From NCBI RefSeq assembly GCF_963678635.1, contig NC_087063.1, positions 73,121,617 through 73,185,616 on the forward strand: a DNA stretch of 64,000 bases, read 5' to 3'. Position 1 is the stretch's first letter. Each line of letters opens with the position of its first letter. The position numbers and the translations under genes are program-made. The notes under the pieces are model-generated. The model did no database searches and had not been told where the DNA came from. It was given only the letters and a program-made list of their open reading frames with translations. The stretch comes from Symsagittifera roscoffensis (taxonomy: Eukaryota > Xenacoelomorpha > Acoela > Convolutidae). Below, one piece after another: positions 8,555 to 19,636 of this stretch.

Positions 8555-11500
8555 CACAAACCGTTTTCTCTGCAATTGGTAGACGAACAGTTATGCTTCC
8601 CATTTACTGTGGTTTCTGAGTGTAATTTGAGATCACTTGATTCTTTTTCTTTCTTAAAATCAATAGCTTAACTTATTTCAAAAAATGTTCAAATGCAATT
8701 TTTGTCCACTGAAATATGCAAATAAGAGCAATAGAAGTCGCCATGAGCGTGACAAACATTTTGTTGAAAAAGGACTTATTGTTTATCGATGCAATGAGTG
8801 TTCATTCACGGCTCAAATGCTTTCAAATTTACAAAAACATATTCTTCACACTCATGGTCAACTTGGAGGTGTTTGTGATTTTTGTCATTTGGGATTTCAT
8901 TCGCCCAAAAACTTATCAGCTCATTTACTAGCAACCCATGGTCTTCCTGGTATGAGAGCTGCCTCTGCTGATTCAGTCACTACAAGTGCCGCTGCTAATG
9001 CTGCTCTCGGTGATGTGCATGCTGTCGATGAAGACGAAATCAACGGCACCAATCTTCAAAAAAGTGAGTCTGCTTTTTTCGGTGTTCTTGAAACGTATGT
9101 GATCGGCGGAAACCAAATCATGGATGAAAATCAGCCGATTGACCTTTTGCAGTTTATGCAAGAGAAAAAAGATGAAATTCAAAGTCTCATAATCGATCGA
9201 GTTGCAGAAGGACCTAGAAAAGTTCAGTTCAGCGCTAATTTAGGTTTGGTAAAACCTAAAGTAATAAATGATTCTAGTAAAACTGAGCACGACGAGCGGA
9301 TTGATATTTATGCAAACTCTGATATGAAACCTGTGATGAGCTTAGGATTAGAAGATGATGAGTTTTTTGAAATGGTCGAAAAAATGCAAGCAGTTTTGGA
9401 GACTTTTGCATCTTATGGAAGCGGTTGGGTTTTGCAACACGTAATTCAAGTTTTTGTTAAACTTGCAAAGTTTTCACCAATCCGTGGGTCATCTTATATT
9501 GACTTGCCTTTTCGAATTCGAATGTCCCAGAATTTGATAAACATTAGAAATCACGAAGATAATAATTGCTTCGAACTTTGCTTTACCGCTGCTTATAGTC
9601 TGAAGCATGGTGTTGACCTACTTCTAATTGATCAACAAAAAGCGAACCCAGCAGCTGCGCGGACACAACCTGATACATACACTGCTGAAAGTGCACACAA
9701 AGCCCAAGGTAATTTTGATTCACCCATGAGTTTCATTTCAATTGGAAAATTTGAACAACTTAACGACGTGCGGGTAAATGTGTTCCAGTACAACAAGGGA
9801 GATTTGTTGCCTATGTATATATCAAAACGACCAAACCAAGATAACAGCACCCAAACTGAAATATTTGACATAGAGCTGCTTCTCTTGTATGAGCCTGCAA
9901 AGCATCACTATGTACTTATAATCGATTTGTTAAAGTTCATCTGCGAAATCAAAGGGTGTAAGTATCGCCCAATTGCACGTTTATGTAGAAACTGCTTTCA
10001 CATTAGTTGGAGTGATGAAACTCACGAGCAACACATCCAGTGTTGTAAGGATCATGAACCTGCTCTAGTAGTCATGCCTTCAGCAGAAAAAGGTACCAAC
10101 AGATACGAGTTCAAAAACCTCCAGGCCTTGTGGTTTGTACCACTTGTTATTTATTTTGATTTTGAATCATTTCTGAAACCTGTAGATTCTTGTCCTGATA
10201 ATCCATCGCAATCATCTACCCGAGTTGTACAAAAACACGAAGCTTGTGGGTATTCATTGGCTGTAATTGAACACGGAAATTCACAGCCCTACTTCTTTGA
10301 CTATGACAGCTCTGATCAATGCATGAAAAAATTTCTCAATCAGTTGCATCAATTAACGAGAGAGATATATGATCAAAAGCGACGGTTTCCTCAATTTCTA
10401 GAAAACCAAGAGTCGTTGAACAAAGAAAACACATCAACATGTTGGATTTGCTGTATACATTTTACCAATGAGCACGAAAAATGTCTTGACCATTGCCATT
10501 TTTCTGGAAAATTTTTGAGATGGGCACATGAAAAATGCAACCTCGCAAGACGAACTGTAAATTTCACCCCAGTCATTGGACATAACATCCAGAACTATGA
10601 CCTTCACCACATTTGTCTCGCATTGCATGAATGCGAGCCAACAAGTACAATGAGTGTTATACCTAGCACCGACGAAAAATATATATCGTTAAGCATTGGA
10701 GTCCTAATTAAAACTATAAAAAGGAAAAACGGATCTGAGCAAAAAGTTTTTGAATACCTCAGATTTATTGACTCATGCAAGTTTTTGAATTCTTCCCTGC
10801 AAAAATTGGTTGATAATCTACCAGCGGCAAAAATGTCAATTTTGAACAAGTATTTTACAAACGAGACGGAGGAGCAACGGTGTCTGATACGACAAAAAGG
10901 TTTCTAACCTTATTCGTACATGACCAAAAGAGAAAAATTTGCAGAAAAATAATTGCCTCCTTTGCAAAATTGGTCCAATGTTTTGAATGGAGGAAAAGTT
11001 GCAGTTTCACAAGCGGATCTGGAACATGCAAGGAAAGTTTTTAGAATGTTCAAATGTCAAAACTTGGAGGATTATCACAACTTGTATCTCAAGTGAGATA
11101 CACTCCTTCTTGCTTGCGTCTTTGAAGAATTTCGACAAATTAGTCACCAAACTTATGGTCTGGACTGCGCGCACCATTTTAGTGCTTCAAACTTAGCTGG
11201 AGACGCCTTCAAACGTATCTGCAAAGACTCGAATGTTCAGCTTTTATCAGACCGCAGGCATCTCGAAATGGTCGAGAATATGATGCGAGGTGGTACTGCA
11301 TCCGTGTTCCATAGTCGCTTTTTCAAATCCAACAACAAAGAATGCCCCGACTTCAACCCAGATCAACCTAGCACCTACGGGTTTATGATCGATGCAAATA
11401 ACCTCTATGGCGGCGTCATGCAAACGGAGAAGTTACCGGTGCGTAACTTTGAGTTAATAGAGCATATAGAAGACGAGTTGATTGTGAACCAAATCCTCAA

Positions 11501-12432
11501 CTTGACTGAAGACTCTTTGATTGGATTTATATTGGAAGTTGATCTCGAGTACCCAGAAGAACTGCATGAGGATCATGAAGATTACCCTTTAGCTCCTACT
11601 AAAGAAAGTGTACCCCAGGATTGGTTGAGTCCCTACCAAACAAATTTACTCGAGTAGATGAAAAAATCAAGAAATTGCAAGACGTTCAATTGGAAAGACC
11701 AAAAAGTTACTGCAGACTGCAGACGCTGCATGACAAGTCAAACTATACAATTCATTACAAACTATTGCAATTGTTTGTTCGGTTGACTTAAAGTTAAAAA
11801 AGTGCACCGTGTGCTGAAGTTTGAACAAGAAGCATGGTTAGAACCATACATCACATTGAACACGACTAAACGACAACAAGCTAGAAATAAATTTGAGGAG
11901 GATTTGTACAAACTACTGAACAATTGTGCTTATGGGAAAACATGCGAGTCGAAGCGCAAACGGATGCTTGTTCGGATAGTTAGAGATTAGCATGCCGCTT
12001 TGCGAGAAATTAGTGCATTCGAATTTAAATCCTACAAAATTTTTGGAGAAAACTTGGCAGCGTTCACTTCGAATCCAACAAAAATCTATTGGGATGTCCC
12101 AACAATTGTGGGAGCTAGTGTTCTTGAGTTAGCAAAATTTCACATGTACAAATTTCATTACGATATAATGAAACCAAATTTTGAATGTCAACTACTGTAT
12201 TCTGATACAGACAGTCTCCTGTACCAAGTCAAAAGTGAAGATTTATACCGAGAAATTTCCGAAAAAAGGAATATTTTGAATGAACTTGACTTGTCAAATT
12301 ACCCGAAGAACCACCCTCTCTACGACCCGAAAAACAAAATGGTTGTTTTAAAATTCAAGGATGAGTTTCCAGGAGACATTATAACCGAGTTTATATCCCT
12401 CAAACCCAAGCTTTATTCCATTTTGTCCAGAG

Positions 12433-12998
12433 GTAATTAATTTCTATTTGCCTTATTTGTGAGCACGAGTTTCAAAAAATTTTGATTTTTTGTGATTTTT
12501 TTTTTGTGGGCGATTTTTTTTTGTGGGCGAAATTTTTTTTTTTTTTGGAAAAAAAAATTTTTTTTTGTTCGAAAAAAAATTTGGGGCGAAAAAGTGTTTT
12601 TTGTTTTGAAAAAAAATTGAAAAATTTTTTTAGGCGAAAAAAAATAATTTTTTTGAAAATTTTTGGTTTTTTTTTGTGGGCGATTTTTTTTTTTTGTGGG
12701 CGATTTTTTTTTTGTGGGCGAAAATTTTTTTGAAAAAAAATTTTTTTGTCGGCAAAAAATTTTTTTTTAATTTTTTTTGTCGGGGATTTTTTTTTTTTTG
12801 TGTTGGTCGATTGTTTTTTTTTTTAATGATGACTAATTTTTAAGGTCACACCTGGCCTTCATGTATTTTTTTTGTTGCACCTGGCCTTCAAGTTAACATG
12901 ATGTAGCTCTTAAAAAAAACATCGCATTTGATTTTTTTACAACCACACATTAGCGATCATCAAAAAATTGATTAGTAATCAAATAAATAAATTTTTAG
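12433..12998 (+). other. Probable spliceosomal intron (or T-rich insertion) in the polymerase gene
   Basis: Begins CAGAG|GTAATT (donor-like) and ends AATTTTTAG|AC (acceptor-like). Splicing is phase 1 and keeps the frame, joining K-P-K-L-Y-S-I-L-S-R to C-R-K-L-S-A-K-G-V-S-K, which is how the conserved polymerase C-terminus should read. The 566 bp between are non-coding and extremely T-rich. The exact boundary residues and preserved phase favour a real intron over a random insertion. Confidence 0.65.
12478..12815 (+). repeat. T-rich simple/imperfect tandem repeat with TTTTTTGTGGGCGA units
   Basis: Runs of T broken by GTGGGCGA or GGGCGAAA blocks, repeated at least six times with variable T length. 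It lies inside the presumed intron. The single open frame through it is almost pure Phe/Lys/Gly and is not a gene. Confidence 0.8.
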
Positions 12999-13732
12999 AC
13001 TGCAGAAAATTATCGGCGAAAGGTGTATCCAAAGCTGCTCAGAAGATGTTGAGTCATCAGCGATATCGAGACACCTTGACCTCTGGCTCGTTATTCAAAA
13101 CTGAAAACAGTCGAATCGCATCCGAGTCACACAATCTGCAAACAGTGACTTCGACGAAAACATCGTTATCAGCTTTTGATGACAAACGCTACATCCTCGA
13201 TGATGGTCAGCAGACTCTTCCCTACGGTCACAAAAACATCGTGGGTCAAACTGTGATTGGCATTGATGATAGTGATGACAACACAGCCGCTGTTAATTCT
13301 GACCCAACTGACAATGACGATTTGGAAAAATGGATGCCATTTTTTGAAGATCGTCAACAGCCAGTGTCGTGGGATTGTGACGATTTCCTAGATGGGGTGT
13401 CTGAAGAATTCGCTAACACTCAAAACGTTGATTGGGACCATCCGGAAATTGATGATGAATACTCTGAGGATAGTTTTGCTGTTGAGAACACACAACCACA
13501 TCGCTCGCTTCGACAACTGATGGACCAGGTCAATAGCAGTTGGCAAACTCCAGACCCCGGTCTGATTCGGGCAGCAGAAACCAACGACAGTGATATTGAT
13601 AGCCGGGATATCGCGGATCTGGAGGCCAATACTTCCGATGAGGACGAGTCGTCATTCTTCAACGATTCGTTTTTCGTTTATGAAGCAGTTGAAGTAGAAG
13701 AACCACGGTCAAAAAATCGACGAATAGATTAA

Positions 13733-14314
13733 AACACAAAAAAAACACCACATTAACTTTTGTATAGTAAATAAAATTCAGTTATTTAATGTGAGAATTG
13801 TCTGTACATAAAATTTGACCTACCGCTATTTCGTGTTTAGTGTGTATTTAAGTGCGAGATCTTGTTCAGCTTTGGAACTCAATTAATCTGGGATATAAAC
13901 AATTTCATTTAAGCGATAGTGTCTTTAGCATACTTTTGTATGAATTTGTATGTAACTTGAGTTTGAATCAAAGTTTTAAGAAGAATTGAGCAAACAGTCT
14001 ATAGCGCAGTTAAACACTCCAGCTGGTTTCAGAACGAAGATTTGGCAAATCCTTTCCCGCACCAAACATGTAACCACAACGTTCAGTGGGAATACTCAAT
14101 AATATACCGAAGTTTTACATGAGGACTATTAGGTATAAAATTATACATGGTGACAATTAGGATTATTACATGGTGACCATTGCTGATCTTTTAATACATG
14201 GTGACCATTATGATTTATACCCAATGGTCATCCATGAATGACAACCCCCCCCCCCGATCCTAACGCACTATTTCTACTTCTATGGTTGGAGAGCGAAAAT
14301 GATTTTTCGAATGA
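13733..14314. other. Intergenic, no gene seen
   Basis: A+T-rich sequence after the polymerase stop. It contains a C-run at 14,246-14,255 and the short dispersed repeat annotated at 14,144-14,210. The right end of the Polinton is expected somewhere in here, but no inverted copy of a terminal sequence can be tested because the left end is outside the window. Confidence 0.6.
14144..14210 (+). repeat. Three copies of ACATGGTGACCATT
   Basis: TACATGGTGACAAT at 14,144-14,157, ACATGGTGACCATT at 14,168-14,181 and again at 14,196-14,209, about 26 bp apart. The core GGTGACC is palindromic. Could be a decayed microsatellite or terminal motif of an element; no function assigned. Confidence 0.6.
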
Positions 14315-14830
14315 TTAGTCAATCAAGACATCATCAGTGTCGGGCGGTGATTTCATGGGTACAAGATCCAGAGTTGTTGATCCACGGGTTGGTTCAGTTA
14401 CTAGCTGGCGGAGCATCAGTGAGTCCATATGACGGGTAATTTCATCTTCGTAGTCGTCCGTTGAAGAGTAGAGGCTCCAATCCGTCTTAGGCAGGTTCCA
14501 ATCTCCAGTGATGAGAACATGATTGAATGATTCCAGGGTGCATACTGTGCTCGAAAAGTGTTTGACTGAATCAGTCGATAGTCGGTAGGGACTGTCCTTG
14601 AACGGGTTGTACACACAGCACACAAACACTTTGCAATGCCTGAGAGAAACAGAGACACATACATAGGAGGATGACGATAAATCTTCAGTAGAGGCAATAT
14701 AAACTGGTTCGAAGTGATAACTATTTCTTATCCCAATCAAAACTCCTCCATGAGCCGAGTTCCCATTTCTCGTTTGACGGTCGGCTCGGAAAATTGTAAT
14801 ATTCGGTAAAAAATAGTTCAGGAGTCAGAA
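14315..14830 (-). pseudogene. Non-LTR retrotransposon endonuclease (AP-like EEP) fragment
   Basis: Reading leftwards from about 14,830: F-R-A-D-R-Q-T-R-N-G-N, G-G-V-L-I-G-I-R-N, then V-C-C-V-Y-N-P, then V-L-I-T-G-D-W-N-L-P-K-T-D-W and R-G-S-T-T-L-D-L-V. These are the central and C-terminal motifs of the apurinic-like endonuclease at the start of ORF2 in LINE elements (CR1/Jockey-like groups). The first catalytic motif and the whole reverse transcriptase are missing, so only about 170 codons survive. The right edge abuts the giant retroelement at about 14,842. Confidence 0.8.
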
Positions 14831-14841
14831 TAAAGTGACAT

Positions 14842-15841
14842 TAGGATAACGAGAGAGATCGAGCGATTGTTGAACGATCATGACAATACCTATGCTCATA
14901 AGATGACTAGCCTGGAGAAAAGGTTAGATGCCAAATCTGACCTGATGATGCGGGAGCTAGACGAGAACTTAAACGGTAGTAATCGAGAGAAGCGTCCTGC
15001 CACAAGAGAGGACTTACGCCAGGCGACTGATGGAGACGGAGCCCGCAGCTATGCCGGGGCCCAGCCGAGGTCAAGATCAAATTTCGAGTCTAATCAAAGG
15101 GAGAGACCCATGGCAGCCCCGTCGAGGCCGGGTTGGTTGAACCCAGTCCCACCGGAAGCAGATGCCACCTCGGTGACAGGTTTGCCCACTGTGCCACAAG
15201 TCAGATCAGTGCCAGACCTGACTACCGTCTCGCAGGACACAACGATGTAAGCTTCGATGTTTCAGCCTCTGAATAGATCTCTTGAAACATTCATCACCAA
15301 GCTCCCGAAGTCAACCGAGAGAGGAAAGAGGTCAAGAAGGACACTCAAAAAGCCGAAATCGTACAAGGACGAGTCAGATGGCTGCATCGATACTTGGATA
15401 GAGGTGATGAAGCTACATTTTGAGGAAGATAATCTCTGCAAGAAACAGGAATTCAGCGCACTGACAAGCAACCTAGGGGGCACGGCGCTAAGTTGTGTAA
15501 TGGCGAAAAGGACTAATGAACGAGACAGCGCACGCAAGATATTCGACATCTTGCTGAATCGCTTTGGCTCTGGTGTACAGGGATATCAAGCTATGGTGAA
15601 GTCTGGAAAGAGGCGTCAACAAGTTGACGATTCCATAGACAAGTTTTTGGATGAGCTTGACTTACTCAGAATGAGGAGCAACCCCGACGAGAGGATATCG
15701 GAGCGAAACTTGGCCATTGCCTCGAAGTTCACGGATGGAGTAAAAAGTGATGAGCTAAAAACCACGTTGGCCTATCCACGCACGCCCGATGATTTGCGTA
15801 TGAAGTTGCGGGAGTTTTTGCTCATAAAACCAAGGGCGTAA
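14842..15841 (+). pseudogene. Gag fragment 1 (coiled coil and capsid part)
   Basis: Begins abruptly inside Gag at the segment reading E-I-E-R-L-L-N-D-H-D-N. It continues through a charged low-complexity stretch and then a retrotransposon capsid-like domain (G-C-I-D-T-W-I-E-V-M-K-L-H-F ... A-R-K-I-F-D-I-L-L-N-R-F-G-S ... S-I-D-K-F-L-D-E-L). A TAA at 15,248-15,250 replaces a Tyr codon present in the other copies. Eight codons are deleted after T-T-L-A. A TAA at 15,839-15,841 replaces a Gln codon. Non-functional. Confidence 0.8.
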
Positions 15842-16330
15842 AAATCGTCAGAGCAGTTACGACAACTACAGCCGAACAAACACTGGCGCGAACTCCAGTT
15901 GGTATAGACCTCGTGACGACATGGATGAGAGGAGGTCATGTGCGAATTGTGGTTCGATGGACCATCATGTTTCCGCCTGTTCTACTTAAAAACAAAACAT
16001 GAAGGCGATAGGCTATTTTCTTGACGAACTTGATACGACTTACGAGGACCACGAAGAGTATGTGAGAGGATTCATAATGAAATATGGACCGAGATGCTTC
16101 TTCTGTAACTTGCAGGGACTTTTCAAGTCAGATTGCACTCAATTCTGTGATGCAGTAGCGGACGCGAAGCATCCCCGCCGTGAGGAGCCACTTTCGGGGG
16201 TCAAGGCAAGTCGAGCCCGCCTGATGAATGAAGCCGAATCAAGGAAGAAAGGGGTGACAACCGGCACCTTCACAACCAAGAACGTAAAGACCTTACCTGA
16301 TTGGGCGACTGCATCGAGCCTGGAGGCATA
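15842..16330 (+). pseudogene. Gag C-terminal part with two zinc knuckles (second lacks its His)
   Basis: C-A-N-C-G-S-M-D-H-H-V-S-A-C fits CX2CX4HX4C. The second knuckle, C-F-F-C-N-L-Q-G-L-F-K-S-D-C, has Leu where the intact right copy has His, so it should not bind zinc. About 15 codons between the knuckles (F-L-D-E-L-D-T-T-Y) are an insertion relative to the right copy. The frame ends at a TAG at 16,329. Confidence 0.75.
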
Positions 16331-16349
16331 GTCGGCCGGTGCGCTCAAA

Positions 16350-16682
16350 GTGGAATATGGCCTACCGGCACGGACCGCATTACAGAATGTTCAGCAAGAA
16401 TTGGCCACAAAAGAGGTTGAGCAGTGGGTAAGGTCAGAGATAGAGAATACAGAGCTGCGCGAGAAACTTGACATTCTGGGAAGATTGACGAAGGAAGATG
16501 ATAACCAAGAACCCAGGAAGCAGGGTATAAAGTTGAATGTCATCTCGGGAAAGATCTTTGGCATGACAAGAGAAGGGACAAAAATAATGTCAATCATACC
16601 AGTCGCGGGCCATCAAGTGGTGTCGAACTTGAGCGAGCCGTCCGGGATCACGCTAGTACACCTAGGCATCTACGCAGACTAA
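16350..16682 (+). pseudogene. Gag-protease linker domain, copy 1
   Basis: 110 codons corresponding to residues about 125-235 of the right-copy protein at 58,746-60,485. A charged helical stretch (E-L-A-T-K-E-V-E-Q-W-V-R) is followed by N-V-I-S-G-K-I-F-G-M and V-A-G-H-Q-V-V-S-N-L-S-E-P-S. The V-I-S-G-x-x-F-G-M and V-A-G-H-Q-V motifs are conserved in all copies in the window, suggesting a folded domain of unknown role between nucleocapsid and protease. A TAA closes the frame in the linker to the protease. Confidence 0.65.
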
Positions 16683-16894
16683 CTGAGAGAGAAGGATCCC
16701 AAGTTGGACTCTAGGGCAGTGCGAGCGTTGCTCGCAACAGAAGGTCCAAGACTAATGAAAGTAGATGGACATCACATTGAAGTCATTGAACAAATCCGAT
16801 TTTGATGAATGTGGACGGCATAAACATTTACACTGAAGCTCACCGATGCAAGTGAACAGGTAGGTCGGATCTACATCGGTCGAGAAGAGCTTAA

Positions 16895-17352
16895 GTGCCG
16901 ACGAATCGGCCAAACGCCATGCTCGAACAAGACGCAGTCCACATAGGCTGTGAAGCCGACCTGGCCCTGCATGTACTGGACGTGCAGGGTAGACAACTCT
17001 CTGTGAAAGAACTATTAGACACCGGAGCAGTGGTCAGTGTCATGCCTGTGAGCACTTGGACCGACATGGGCTTTGATAGGTCGGATCTGATTCCGACTAA
17101 TATCAGACTGGCAGCGGCTAATCAGGGTGCAATATACGTTACCGGAGGACCCCTATCATCTCGTTGCAGCTGGGAGGGAGACATCTCAGGATGTGTTTTC
17201 TAGGCGTCGATAATCTTGATGATTCCGTCCAGTTCATCCTAGGACGAGATTTTGTGCGCAGCTTCGATGTCACGATTGACCTCAACGACGGGTTGATAAA
17301 AATCAAGGACCCAGAAAAGAAGTATGAAAAGAAACAATTATTAAAATCATGA
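16895..17352 (+). pseudogene. Retropepsin-like aspartic protease, copy 1, frameshifted
   Basis: L-L-D-T-G-A-V-V-S-V-M-P carries the catalytic Asp-Thr-Gly. After G-A-I-Y-V-T-G-G the frame changes near 17,160, and the remainder reads L-G-V-D-N-L-D-D-S-V-Q-F-I-L-G-R-D-F, including the I-L-G motif that packs against the active site in retropepsins. One frameshift separates the halves. Confidence 0.8.
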
Positions 17353-17424
17353 TTAACTAAGCAAAGGTGCAATTTTCGGAAAATTAGGTTAAAACCACAT
17401 CAGGCTGTAATAGCGACATTCAGG

Positions 17425-18043
17425 ATGAGGAACATGAATGAGCTTAGTAACGTTAGACAGGTGTGTCTGGTTCCTAATCCGAACAGTTAAAGCTCAGCTA
17501 TTTTAAGAAGAAGCTTCTCACTCACTCAGAGCGGACTGTGTGTGAGTGTGTTGTTGAATACAGAGGCAACAACAGTGACCATAGAAAGAGGCAAGAAATT
17601 TGGTTACGCATTGCCTCTGAGCACAAAGTATCGGAGTGGGGAGAACTTCGAAAAACATGCAGTAACTGAATGCCCTTTACATACCAACCGAGAAGAGGAT
17701 AAAGAAGATAAGTGAATAAGTGCATTTTAAAGAGGATAAGTGCATTTTAAAGAGGATAAGTGCATTTTAAAGAGGATAAGTGAATTGAAGTCTTCGCAAA
17801 AGCTGTTTTCAATGAAATCAGAGACAGACGATGGGCTGTCTAACTGCTCAATTTTTTTCTGATAGACCAACAGAAACAGAATTAGCATCAAACAAACCGG
17901 TCCTACATGAGATAGAGCACTTGAAATGCAACTTAACAGACAAGGAGTTAGACTCGCTCAGGGTGGTGTTGAATCGGCACGCAGATGTTTTTCCGAAAAA
18001 TAAGGCTGATAGAGGCTGCTGCGATTTTGTAGAACATAGATAG
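17425..18043 (+). pseudogene. Protease-RT connector and RT N-terminus, copy 1
   Basis: Contains the connector R-N-M-N-E-L-S-N-V-R-Q-V-C-L-V-P-N-P-N-S, then a stretch around V-S-V-L-L-N-T-E-A-T-T-V-T-I, then a 20-bp tandem repeat, then the RT leader K-L/N-L-T-D-K-E-L-D-S-L-R-V-V-L-N-R-H-A-D-V-F. It ends shortly after D-R-G-C-C-D-F-V-E-H, where the sequence jumps to Gag (18,063). Frame breaks at about 17,488, 17,712 and 17,860. Confidence 0.7.
17721..17780 (+). repeat. 20-bp tandem repeat TGCATTTTAAAGAGGATAAG, three units
   Basis: Three perfect units. The same repeat, with 2-3 units and small deletions, recurs at the same place of every later copy (about 23,408, 29,206, 29,800, 30,408, 31,015). 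The right copy has a single related segment near 58,730. It is coding when read in frame (K-C-I-L-K-R/E) and may have made the region prone to slippage. Confidence 0.85.
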
Positions 18044-18062
18044 AAAAAGAAGTGGTTCGGTA

Positions 18063-19618
18063 CCTCATAGGGAAGGGGCTTGGAGACTTTGTACAATGAA
18101 CGCACAATGTCGCTCCGAACTGAGGGATTATCTCCCAGATATGGCCATACGGGACTAGTGCATTCAGATGTGGGCTTCACCCCGAGTCCGAGGCATGAAA
18201 AAAGCAAGAAAGCGTTGTCCAACTCACCATCCAGGCCAATCTCTGATGGGATAACGGTGGGAGCATCCTCGACGTTCAATAAGCACCAGGCTACATCCTC
18301 AGTTGACCTTATCGTCTCTGGGTCTCACACCAGTGCTGGGGTCGGCTGGCGACGTAAGCGACATGTTTGCCGTTGTAATGACAGGCCTCGAAGAGCTGCG
18401 ACGGGACATGACTGAGAGAATTGATCGAGTCGAAGAGAGGGCTCAGCAAGGTCAAGGGAACTTGCGAGGTGAGCTAACAGATGTGAAGTCACAAGCGAGA
18501 ACCAATCAGGCCCAATTGATTCGGAACACCGATCAATACCTAGCTGAGAGCTTGGCTCTAGCAGCCAAGCAGTCAGAAGAATGATACAATAGGATGACGA
18601 GAGAGATCGAGCGATTGTTGAACGATCATGACAATACCTATGCTCATAAGATGACTAGATTGGAGAAAAAGTTAGATGCCAAATCTGACCTGATGATGCG
18701 GGAGCTAGACGAGATCTTAAACGGTAGTAATCGAGAGAAGCGTCCTGCCACAAGAGAGGACTTACGCCAGGCGACTGATGGAGACGGAGCCCGCAGCTAT
18801 GCCGGGCCCAGCCGAGGTCAAGAACAAAATTCGAGTCTAATCAAAGGGAGAGACCCATGGCAGCCCCGTCGAGGCCGGGTTGGTTGAACCCAGTCCCACC
18901 GGAAGCGGATGCCACCTCGGTGACAGGGTTGCCCACTATGCCACAAGTCAGATCAGTGCCAGACCTGACTACCGTCTCAAAGGACACAACGATGTACGCT
19001 TCGATGTTTCAGCCTCTGAATAGATCTCTTGAAACATTCATCACCAAGCTCTCGAATTCAACCGAGAGAGGCGAGAGGTCAAGAAGGACACTCAAAAAGT
19101 CGAAATCGTACAAGGACGAGTCAGATGGCTGCATTGATACTTGGATAGAAGTGATGAAGCTACAATTTGAGGAAGAGAATCTCTCCAAGAAACAGGAATG
19201 CAGCGCACTGACAAGCAACCTAGGGGGCACGGCGCTAAGTTGTGTAATGGCGAAAAAGACTAATGAACGAGACAGCGCACGCAAGATATTCGACATCTTG
19301 CTGAATCGCTTTGGCTCTGGTGTACAGGGATATCAAGCTATGGTGAAGTCTGGAAAGAGGCGTCAAAGAGTTGACGATTCCATAGACAAGTTTTTGGATG
19401 ACCTTGAGTTACTCAGAAGGAGGAGCAACCTCGACGAGAGGATATTGGAGCGAAACTTGGCCAATGCCTCGAAGTTCATGGATGGAGTAAAAAGTGATGA
19501 GCTAAAAACCACGTTGGCCACACACTTCACCCTATCGCTGGACCAGGCGCGCACGCCCGATGATTTGCGTATGAAGTTGCTGGAGTATTTGCTCATTAAA
19601 CCGAGCCTGGAGGCATAG
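18063..19618 (+). pseudogene. Gag fragment 2, nearly full length
   Basis: Starts inside the N-terminal part (R-L-C-T-M-N-A-Q-C-R-S-E-L-R-D-Y-L in the best frame). It passes through a coiled-coil-like segment (E-L-R-R-D-M-T-E-R-I-D-R-V-E-E-R-A-Q-Q-G) and the capsid-like domain, and ends near the 3' end of the capsid at L-L-I-K-P-S. A TGA at 18,583-18,585 replaces an Arg codon of the copy at 25,556. A small indel near 18,810 shifts the frame. The capsid part 18,857-19,618 is open for 253 codons and is the longest intact Gag piece on this strand. Confidence 0.8.
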
Positions 19619-19636
19619 TCGGCCGGTGCGCTCAAA

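Larger units (their letters stand above)
1..13732. mobile_element. Polinton/Maverick element, partial and decayed
   Basis: A retroviral-type integrase, an FtsK/HerA-like packaging ATPase and a protein-primed family B DNA polymerase in one block are the defining set of Polinton/Maverick elements. Genes left of about 5.95 kb run leftwards and the two right-hand genes run rightwards. The integrase continues past base 1, so the left end is outside the window. No terminal inverted repeat was seen, so the right limit is simply the last polymerase codon and could lie further right, up to about 14.3 kb. No double-jelly-roll capsid, penton or Ulp1-like protease is recognisable in what is present. All three hallmark genes carry stops or frameshifts. 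The block is clearly richer in A+T than the retroelement sequence that starts near 14.8 kb. Confidence 0.88.
8685..13732 (+). pseudogene. Protein-primed family B DNA polymerase of a Polinton, with zinc fingers and intron, decayed
   Basis: The replicative polymerase of the element. In order: three C2H2 zinc fingers (residues 4-25, then two more to about 92); a region around I-N-I-R-N-H-E-D-N-N-C-F typical of long Polinton polymerases; exonuclease motif I (Y-F-D-F-E-S) near 10,157; an endonuclease VII-like Cys/His cluster (C-W-I-C ... D-H-C-H ... C-N) at about 10,440-10,550; H-N-I-Q-N-Y-D-L-H-H (Exo II); motif A around D-A-N-N-L-Y-G at 11,391; motif B N-N-C-A-Y-G-K-T at 11,919-11,942; motif C Y-S-D-T-D-S at 12,198-12,215. 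Frame-preserving removal of 12,433-12,998 joins this to the conserved C-terminal K-G-V-S-K ... F-D-D-K-R-Y-I-L block, followed by an unusual acidic tail of about 180 residues. Stops interrupt the frame at 10,905 (TAA), 10,950 (TAA), 11,094 (TGA) and 11,988 (TAG), with a compensating frameshift pair at about 11,640 and 11,790. Not functional as it stands. Confidence 0.9.

Noticed and set aside
10905-11990. An alternative genetic code or programmed read-through in the Polinton polymerase because of four in-frame stops
   Set aside because: The stops are TAA, TAA, TGA and TAG, and they fall at positions where the family pattern suggests different residues. There is also a compensating frameshift pair. 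This is ordinary decay.
12482-12733. A Phe-rich open frame
   Set aside because: It is a product of the T-rich repeat inside the presumed intron.
17721-17780. CRISPR-like short repeats
   Set aside because: The 20-bp units are directly adjacent with no spacers and lie in retroelement coding sequence of a eukaryote.
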